DNA of 5,493 bases from an uncultured Olsenella sp. (lineage in GTDB: Bacteria > Actinomycetota > Coriobacteriia > Coriobacteriales > Atopobiaceae), in the NCBI GenBank assembly GCA_959598545.1, contig CAUGFC010000112.1:1-5493 (forward strand), given 5' to 3'. Positions 1 to 3,887 of the stretch are shown here, piece by piece. Position 1 is the stretch's first letter. Every line of letters begins with the position of its first letter. The notes under the pieces are model-generated. The model was not told the DNA's origin, made no database searches, and saw only the letters and a program-made list of their open reading frames with translations. A program made the translations under genes and the position numbers.

Positions 1-819
1 GTCGGCACGATGTGCGTGGCCCTCACGCTCGGCCTGGCATGGCACCTGCGCTGGCGGCTGTTCGCGCCGGCCTGCGTGCGCGTGCTCGACGTCGGGCAGG
101 GGGACGCGATCCTCGTCACCGACGGGTCGTCGTCGCTGCTCGTGGACACCGGTCCCGGCGATGCCGTGGTCGGGGCCTGCGCGCGCAACCACGTGACCCA
201 TCTCGATGCCATCCTCGTGACCCACCTGCACGACGACCACGTCGGCGGGATCGAGGCGCTTGGCGGCGTCGTCTCGGTGGGGGAGGTGCTCGTCGCCGAG
301 GGCGTCGCGCTGGAGGCGGGCGACGTGCCCGTCTCCTCGGTGAGACGGGGCGACGTCGTGCGCATCGGCCGCTTCTCGCTGGAGGTCCTCTCCCCGTCGG
401 GGCCCGTCGATGGCCTCGAGAACGAGGACTCGGTCGTGTGCTCGCTCGCCTACGAGGACGAGGCGGGACGCACGCTCAGCGCGCTGCTCACCGGCGACGC
501 CGAGCGCGACGTCACCGACGTGCTCGTCGAGTCGGGCGACGTCGGCGGCGTGGACCTCCTCAAGGTCGGGCACCACGGATCGGAAGTCTCCGTCTCGGAG
601 GGGGCCGCGGCGGCGCTCATGCCCGAGGTGAGCGTGGCGAGCGCGGGGGAGGGAAACGCGTACGGCCACCCCGATCCCGCGTGCGTGGAGATCCTCGAGG
701 ACACGGGTTCGACCTTTCTCTGCACGATGGACGTCGGAGACGTGTGCGTGGAGCCGGGCGTCGAGGGGCCGCTCGTCAGCTGCCAGAGGCGGAGCGTGCG
801 TGATGCTACACTGAGGTAG
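1..819 (+). CDS. comEC: ComEC/Rec2-type DNA uptake protein, C-terminal metallo-beta-lactamase domain (5' end outside window)
   Basis: ComEC forms the inner-membrane channel that brings single-stranded DNA into the cell during transformation, and its C-terminal metallo-beta-lactamase-like domain is thought to degrade the non-transported strand. The frame is open from base 1 (Val-Gly-Thr before the first Met at base 10), so the true start lies upstream. Counting from that Met, residues 1-18 look like the end of a last membrane helix. They are followed by VLDVGQGDAILV (25-36), LLVDTGP (43-49), the metal-binding HLHDDH (72-77), LLTGD (159-163), KVGHHGS (185-191) and NAYGHP (216-221). All the expected metal-site residues appear intact, which argues for an active domain. 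The TAG stop is followed by 46 bases before holA on the same strand, so the two could be co-transcribed. A stand-alone MBL-fold hydrolase is less likely, because of the membrane-like lead-in and the typical comEC-holA neighbourhood. Confidence 0.92.
   Translation, partial: VGTMCVALTLGLAWHLRWRLFAPACVRVLDVGQGDAILVTDGSSSLLVDTGPGDAVVGACARNHVTHLDAILVTHLHDDHVGGIEALGGVVSVGEVLVAEGVALEAGDVPVSSVRRGDVVRIGRFSLEVLSPSGPVDGLENEDSVVCSLAYEDEAGRTLSALLTGDAERDVTDVLVESGDVGGVDLLKVGHHGSEVSVSEGAAAALMPEVSVASAGEGNAYGHPDPACVEILEDTGSTFLCTMDVGDVCVEPGVEGPLVSCQRRSVRDATLR
804..812 (+). promoter_or_regulatory. Candidate extended -10 promoter for holA
   Basis: TGCTACACT is an extended -10 (TGn followed by TACACT) inside the last codons of comEC. 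It would place transcription start near base 819, at the comEC stop codon. With 17-base spacing the -35 position (784-789) reads CAGAGG, a poor match, so activity would depend on the extended -10. The same nonamer with one change (TGCTATACT) sits in the rpsT promoter of this window. This is inference from motif alone. Confidence 0.35.
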
Positions 820-840
820 CGGGACGGAGCACCCGTCCCG
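820..840 (+). promoter_or_regulatory. Perfect 8-bp hairpin between comEC and holA
   Basis: CGGGACGG (820-827) and CCGTCCCG (833-840) are perfect reverse complements around the 5-base loop AGCAC. No T-run follows, so it does not look like an intrinsic terminator. It ends 14 bases before the holA ribosome-binding site (AGGGGAG, 855-861). It could stabilise the 5' end of a holA transcript starting near 819, protect the comEC 3' end, or act as a processing or pause site. The pairing is seen directly; the role is not known. Confidence 0.55.
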
Positions 841-865
841 TGCCCAAGACGACGAGGGGAGTGAC

Positions 866-1825
866 ATGGCCGAGAAGGGCGCGCTGCTGCCGGCGTACCT
901 GATCGTGGGACCCGACGAGCTCAAGCGCAAGCAGGCCGTGGCACGGCTCCGCGCCCGCGTGGACGGGCCGCTCGCCGCCTTCAACCTCGAGGAGCTCGTC
1001 GCGAGCGGCGACATGGACCCCGTGGAGGTGCTCGCCTCCCTCAACACGCTGCCCATGGGCGGCGACCGACGCGTGGTGGTCATTGAGGCGGCGGAGAAGC
1101 TCCCCAAGGCGGTCTCCGAGGCCGTCGTCGACTATCTCTCCAGTCCCAACGAGAGCTGCACCCTCGCCCTCGTGGCGGGGACGCTCGCCAAGTCGACGCG
1201 CCTCTACAAGGCGGTCGCGGGGGTGGGCCCCCGCTCGGTCGTCGACTGCTCCGCGAAGAAGGGGCGCGACCTGCCCCCCTACGTCCAGAAGCTCGCGCAG
1301 GCGCACGGCGTGTCCATCACGGCCGACGCCGCCCGCGAGCTCGTGGCGCGCGTGGGCGAGTCAACCACGATGCTGGACACGCAGCTCGGCTCGCTCGCCG
1401 CGCTTCTCGGCGGCTCGGGCGCGATCTCGCCGGAGTTCGTCGAGGCGAACGTCGCGCGCGTGGCCGAGGTCAAGCCCTGGGAGTTTCTCGACGTGCTGAG
1501 CGCGCGCGACGTCCGGCGCGCCCTCTCGCTCCACCGTCTTCTCGACGGCTCCGCCCTGGGCCTTCTCACGCTCGTCACGGGCCGTCTGCGCGAGCTCGTC
1601 TGCGCGCGCTCGCTCTCCGCGCGCGGGGACGGATCGGCGGTCGCCCATGAGCTCGGGAAGCAGGACTGGCAGGTGAAGAACCACGTGCGCTGGGCGCGCC
1701 GCTTCGCCGACGGCGAGCTCGAGGCGCTTCTCGGCGCGTGCGCCGAGGCCGAGCGTGCGCTCAAGAGCGGTGCCGAGGAGGATGACACCATGGTGCGGCT
1801 CATCGCTCGCATCTGCGGCGCGTGA
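866..1825 (+). CDS. holA: DNA polymerase III delta subunit
   Basis: HolA is the 'wrench' subunit of the clamp loader, which opens the beta sliding clamp and helps load it onto primed DNA at the replication fork. The 319-residue length fits the family. The N-terminal domain has PAYLIVGPDELKRKQAVARL (9-28), then the family's LPMGGDRRVVVIEAAEKLPK (62-81), part of the degenerate AAA+ fold without a Walker A motif, as expected for delta. The middle carries GESTTMLDTQLGSLAALLG (164-182), the typical 'elekL' helix. The C-terminal collar domain includes EVKPWEFLDVLSARD (201-215), QDWQVKNHVRWARRF (266-280) and the end helices with AERALKSG (295-302). The ATG start is supported by AGGGGAG at 855-861, four bases upstream. 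It follows comEC on the same strand, a common arrangement, and converges on the minus-strand gene that ends at 1943. Family assignment is firm; experimental partners are inferred from the family. Confidence 0.93.
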   Translation: MAEKGALLPAYLIVGPDELKRKQAVARLRARVDGPLAAFNLEELVASGDMDPVEVLASLNTLPMGGDRRVVVIEAAEKLPKAVSEAVVDYLSSPNESCTLALVAGTLAKSTRLYKAVAGVGPRSVVDCSAKKGRDLPPYVQKLAQAHGVSITADAARELVARVGESTTMLDTQLGSLAALLGGSGAISPEFVEANVARVAEVKPWEFLDVLSARDVRRALSLHRLLDGSALGLLTLVTGRLRELVCARSLSARGDGSAVAHELGKQDWQVKNHVRWARRFADGELEALLGACAEAERALKSGAEEDDTMVRLIARICGA

Positions 1826-1865
1826 CGTCCTTCTCGATCGCGTTTCTGCTCTTTCTCCCTACTTT
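1826..1865 (+). other. C/T-rich, G-poor tract after holA (possible Rho-dependent termination region)
   Basis: The 40 bases right after the holA stop contain 15 C, 18 T, 5 G and 2 A, a sharp change from the coding sequence. I found no stem-loop followed by a T-run in the 117 bases between the two convergent genes. An unstructured C-over-G region is the kind of sequence Rho loads on, so it may end holA transcription. This is inference; the composition is counted directly. Confidence 0.25.
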
Positions 1866-1909
1866 AGTGACGGGATATGCGTATTGCAGAGGCGGATTGG
1901 GCCTTGCGA

Positions 1910-1925
1910 GACGTAAAGGTTGTCA
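1910..1925. repeat. Left copy of imperfect direct repeat flanking the accessory gene
   Basis: GACGTAAAGGTTGTCA matches GACGGTAAAAGTTGTCA at 3385-3401 in the same orientation with one single-base gap and one substitution. The pair brackets the minus-strand accessory gene and its upstream region. It could be a degenerate target-site duplication or attachment-type repeat, or a chance match. No recombinase gene lies between the copies. Confidence 0.35.
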
Positions 1926-1942
1926 CCTGGCATCATGTTGCA

Positions 1943-2980
1943 TTAGAGCAGACCGTAGGCCTCGACCGGCACCGTCTCACTGAACGGCTGCTCCTCGGGT
2001 ACCTTGATGAGCGGCGTGTGGTCACGCGGAACGCCGAAGGTCTCCAGCAGTCTGTCGAAGTAACCGACATCGAGCACCTCCTCGGGGGAGAAGCGAATGA
2101 TGCGCGGTCGCTCGAGGGTGAGCCGCGACTCACGCCGTCGCTCACCGCGCATCGCGACGAGGGGCGTCCCCCCGTTCATGACAGGGCTTGCGTACTTCTC
2201 GCCGCCGTCGAGCTCGCCTATGACGAGGGTCCCGTCGGGGAGGACCCACAGGAAGTCCACCCGATGGACCTTGCGCGGGTCCATCGGGTCGCAGAACGGG
2301 ACCTGGAGCTCGGGGGCGGCAAACCCAAGCTCGAACATCGTCGCACGGGCGATGGACTCCATTCCGTTCTCCGGTCGGGGATCGGCGAGAGAAGCGGCAC
2401 GGCGGGCTATCTCCGAGCCCCTGTATCGGGTGCCCATCGAGCTCACGTACGAGACGAGCCGTGCGTGGTCCGTCGCACCAACGCGAAGCGAAGAGTCCGC
2501 AATCGCCAACCCCTCGCGAAACCCCAGATGTCGCGCGCAGTCGAAGACCGTGCGCTCCGCCGAGGTCACCGGGATTCCCGAGGCGGTCACGGGCTCGTCA
2601 TCGGAGACGTGGACCTGTCGTACAGAGCCGTGCGCGTGGCAGCGTCTTGCCCCGGACAGCGTCGCCACCTCCAGGGGCCGTTGGAGTCGCTCGGTCACAC
2701 TGAGGCCGTGGGCGACCGCCGCGGACGTCCCGCAGAACACCCATGACGGGTGAAGCGTGTGGATTCCTCGCATGAGATGGAGGGTCCGCTGTGTCTCAGT
2801 AAGGCCAAGCCACAGTTCTCGATCGACATAGAGGAGGGGAAGCGGCGAGACGAGCGTGCCGTCCGCCACGCGACGCTCGAGCGCCTCTCGAATTCGTCGT
2901 GACCGCGTCGCAAGGCATGCGCCGCTATTCTCGGCCTCTGCAAGCAGTTCTCGGATCTCCTGGGTCACGCGTCCCTGCAT
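1943..2980 (-). CDS. AbiEi-like winged-helix protein with C-terminal DUF559/Vsr-like PD-(D/E)XK nuclease-type domain
   Basis: The 345-residue protein has two parts. Residues 1-60 look like the small helical or winged-helix start of AbiEi-type (type IV antitoxin) proteins, with EALERRVADGTLVSPLPLLYV (32-52). It continues with the family-like CGTSAAVAHGL (83-93) and GIPVTSAERTVFDCARHLG (135-153), a close fit to the usual 'giPVTspaRTvlDlA' pattern. The back half resembles DUF559/very-short-patch-repair-like folds: NGMESIARATMFELGF (205-220), HRVDFLW (239-245), VIGELDGGEKY (253-263), then RPRIIRFSPEEV (291-302). E208, D242 and E256 are in the order of a PD-(D/E)XK active site. The usual lysine of ExK is D258 here, as in the EvDG form common in DUF559. 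ATG (2978-2980) is preceded by a strong ribosome-binding site, AAGGGGA (2992-2986). It ends in TAA. It is solitary, converges on holA, and no AbiEii-type nucleotidyltransferase toxin is visible beside it. Whether it is a regulator, a nuclease or a defence protein is unknown. Confidence 0.8.
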   Translation of the reverse strand: MQGRVTQEIRELLAEAENSGACLATRSRRIREALERRVADGTLVSPLPLLYVDRELWLGLTETQRTLHLMRGIHTLHPSWVFCGTSAAVAHGLSVTERLQRPLEVATLSGARRCHAHGSVRQVHVSDDEPVTASGIPVTSAERTVFDCARHLGFREGLAIADSSLRVGATDHARLVSYVSSMGTRYRGSEIARRAASLADPRPENGMESIARATMFELGFAAPELQVPFCDPMDPRKVHRVDFLWVLPDGTLVIGELDGGEKYASPVMNGGTPLVAMRGERRRESRLTLERPRIIRFSPEEVLDVGYFDRLLETFGVPRDHTPLIKVPEEQPFSETVPVEAYGLL

Positions 2981-3223
2981 CGCCGTCCCCTTCCGTTGAT
3001 CGGAAGATGGTAGCGAAGGGTGCTGCCTGCTGGCTTTCCGCTGCCTTGCAGCTCACTTTCTGCCGCATGTCAGAGCCTTGGGCCGTCACGAACGCCCAGA
3101 GGATTACTTCGCGAGCGGTCAATTGCGGGCTTCAGACGGCAATCCTCGCGGCATGCTTCGCTCGCGGCAGTCCAATCCAGCACGAAAGCGTACGGGTGCG
3201 CACGATGTGCGATGCTCGCCAAA

Positions 3224-3289
3224 TCAGTGACTGGTTTTTCGTTCCGTGGGGATGGGATTGTCCGTTTAGGCCGCATATTCTGTCACTGA
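3224..3289. repeat. Spaced inverted repeat TCAGTGAC ... GTCACTGA
   Basis: TCAGTGAC (3224-3231) and its exact reverse complement GTCACTGA (3282-3289) are 50 bases apart. A direct repeat GGGATTGT (3254-3261 and 3296-3303, 42 bases apart) overlaps the same area. The arms are short and the loop is long, so an RNA hairpin is weak. A pair of protein-binding sites is possible but unproven. Confidence 0.25.
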
Positions 3290-3384
3290 CCAGACGGGAT
3301 TGTGACGATGACACGGTTGAGGCGTTCCCACTCGTCTGTCGAGTGACGAGGTTTGCGTACCGCGGGCTCGGATGAGGCAAAACG

Positions 3385-3401
3385 GACGGTAAAAGTTGTC
3401 A
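3385..3401. repeat. Right copy of imperfect direct repeat flanking the accessory gene
   Basis: GACGGTAAAAGTTGTCA pairs with GACGTAAAGGTTGTCA at 1910-1925 (15 identical positions, one substitution, one gap). It lies in the gene-free stretch between the accessory gene and the rpsT terminator, so the two copies enclose about 1.46 kb containing one whole gene. Confidence 0.35.
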
Positions 3402-3451
3402 TTCATTGAGAGAATTCAGTCAACTGCGCCGTCGAGAAGATCATCGGCATG

Positions 3452-3484
3452 AAAAAAGGGACCCGGGCAGCACCCCCGGGTCCC
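3452..3484 (-). terminator. Intrinsic terminator of rpsT
   Basis: Read on the minus strand, GGGACCCGGG (3484-3475) pairs perfectly with CCCGGGTCCC (3467-3458) around a 7-base loop, and six T follow (3457-3452). It begins 31 bases after the rpsT stop. The opposite strand has no T-run after the stem, so it works in one direction only. Confidence 0.93.
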
Positions 3485-3515
3485 CTCAACGCGCTCTGTC
3501 AGCGGAAGCTGGAAG

Positions 3516-3779
3516 CTACTTGATGGTGTTGACGAGCTTCTGCACGCCGCTCTTGCGCTGAGCGGCCTGGTTCTTGTGGATGATGCCCTTGGAAGCGGCC
3601 TTGTCGAGCAGGCGGCAGGCCTTGTTGGCGGCGAGCTGCGCGTCCTCGGCGTTGCCGGCCTCGACGGCGGCGCGGACGCCCTTGACGGCCGTCTTGAGCT
3701 CGGAGCGGACGGCGCGGTTGCGCTGGCGGGCCTTCTCGGCGGTGATGATGCGCTTCTTCTGAGACTTGATGTTAGCCAC
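3516..3779 (-). CDS. rpsT: 30S ribosomal protein bS20
   Basis: bS20 is a small basic primary binder of 16S rRNA in the 30S subunit body. The 87-residue length and sequence are typical: MANIKSQKKR at the start, QRNRAVRSELKTAVK (19-33) in the long helix, and the signature KGIIHKNQAAQRKSGVQKLVN (64-84). The start codon is GTG (plus-strand CAC, 3777-3779), not ATG. The start is fixed by the conserved ANIKSQ N-terminus and by AAAGGAA (3792-3786), six bases upstream. The stop is TAG at 3518-3516, followed by a strong intrinsic terminator. The gene is monocistronic and divergent from lepA. Its promoter and a leader of about 60 bases lie in the shared intergenic region. A weak start codon fits the translational self-control known for bS20 in E. 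coli (where the start is UUG), but control here is inferred. Confidence 0.98.
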   Translation of the reverse strand: MANIKSQKKRIITAEKARQRNRAVRSELKTAVKGVRAAVEAGNAEDAQLAANKACRLLDKAASKGIIHKNQAAQRKSGVQKLVNTIK

Positions 3780-3807
3780 GTGCGGTTCCTTTCGAAATGC
3801 TTCTGTT

Positions 3808-3840
3808 CTGAGGCCTCTGTTTGAGACACGGTGAGGTCAG
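3808..3840 (-). promoter_or_regulatory. Candidate hairpin in the rpsT mRNA leader
   Basis: On the minus strand, CTGACCTC (3840-3833) can pair with GAGG (3817-3814) and TCAG (3811-3808), leaving a two-base CC bulge and a 15-base loop. The 5' arm starts right at the predicted transcription start (about 3841). It could stabilise the mRNA or form part of a bS20 autoregulatory site. The pairing is modest, and no conservation data are available here. Confidence 0.3.
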
Positions 3841-3847
3841 CCTGCTG

Positions 3848-3876
3848 AGTATAGCATGCGGTGCGGCTCTTCGCTA
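3848..3876 (-). promoter_or_regulatory. rpsT promoter (extended -10)
   Basis: The minus strand reads TGC-TATACT (3856-3848), an extended -10 one base from TATAAT. With 17-base spacing the -35 position is TAGCGA (3876-3871), 3 of 6 matches to TTGACA. Start of transcription is predicted near 3841, giving a leader of about 62 bases. It overlaps the lepA promoter on the other strand. Confidence 0.7.
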
Positions 3877-3880
3877 TCAT
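3852..3880 (+). promoter_or_regulatory. lepA promoter for a leaderless transcript
   Basis: TATCAT (3875-3880) is a good -10 element ending seven bases before the lepA ATG at 3888, so the predicted first transcribed base is the A of the start codon or the base next to it. The -35 position at 17-base spacing (3852-3857) is TAGCAT, weak, and overlaps the rpsT -10. No Shine-Dalgarno sequence lies upstream of the ATG (the bases are ATTCACCTC), which supports a leaderless mRNA, a common form in Actinomycetota. Confidence 0.6.
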
Positions 3881-3887
3881 TCACCTC

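Larger units (their letters stand above)
2995..3451. other. Gene-free, A/T-richer stretch between the accessory gene and rpsT
   Basis: I see no convincing gene here. The open frames that exist have cysteine-, arginine- and serine-rich translations without family motifs, and none has a clear ribosome-binding site. The stretch must hold the promoter of the minus-strand gene starting at 2980, but I found no good -35/-10 pair. A minus-strand TACCAT at 3012-3007 is the nearest -10-like hexamer and has no matching -35. The region also holds an 8-bp inverted repeat pair (3224-3231/3282-3289), two GGGATTGT copies 42 bases apart (3254-3261, 3296-3303), and the right direct repeat (3385-3401). It may be decayed sequence of an earlier insertion. 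Confidence 0.5.

Noticed and set aside
820..840. comEC intrinsic terminator
   Set aside because: The stem is perfect, but no T-run follows it (next bases TGCCCAAG). It is listed as a hairpin of unknown role instead.
1877..2746. 289-codon plus-strand open frame across the accessory gene
   Set aside because: It is antisense to the AbiEi/DUF559-like gene, has no family motifs and no ribosome-binding site. The minus-strand frame has recognisable domains and a strong AAGGGGA site.
3199..3211. CGCAC-GAT-GTGCG small hairpin or operator
   Set aside because: Five base pairs in G/C-rich DNA is expected by chance, and nothing nearby gives it a role.
3222..3238. AAATCAG-TGA-CTGGTTT stem followed by T, as a plus-strand terminator
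   Set aside because: The stem is A/T-rich with a wobble pair and a 3-base loop, it uses up most of the T-run, and no plus-strand gene ends before it.
2899..3375. 158-codon plus-strand open frame in the gene-free stretch
   Set aside because: The translation has no recognisable motif and an odd composition, it starts inside the accessory gene on the other strand, and no ribosome-binding site was seen.
3416..3880. 154-codon minus-strand frame covering rpsT
   Set aside because: It is a frame-shifted reading of rpsT with low-complexity Ser/Arg/Pro/Thr content, and it runs into the rpsT terminator.
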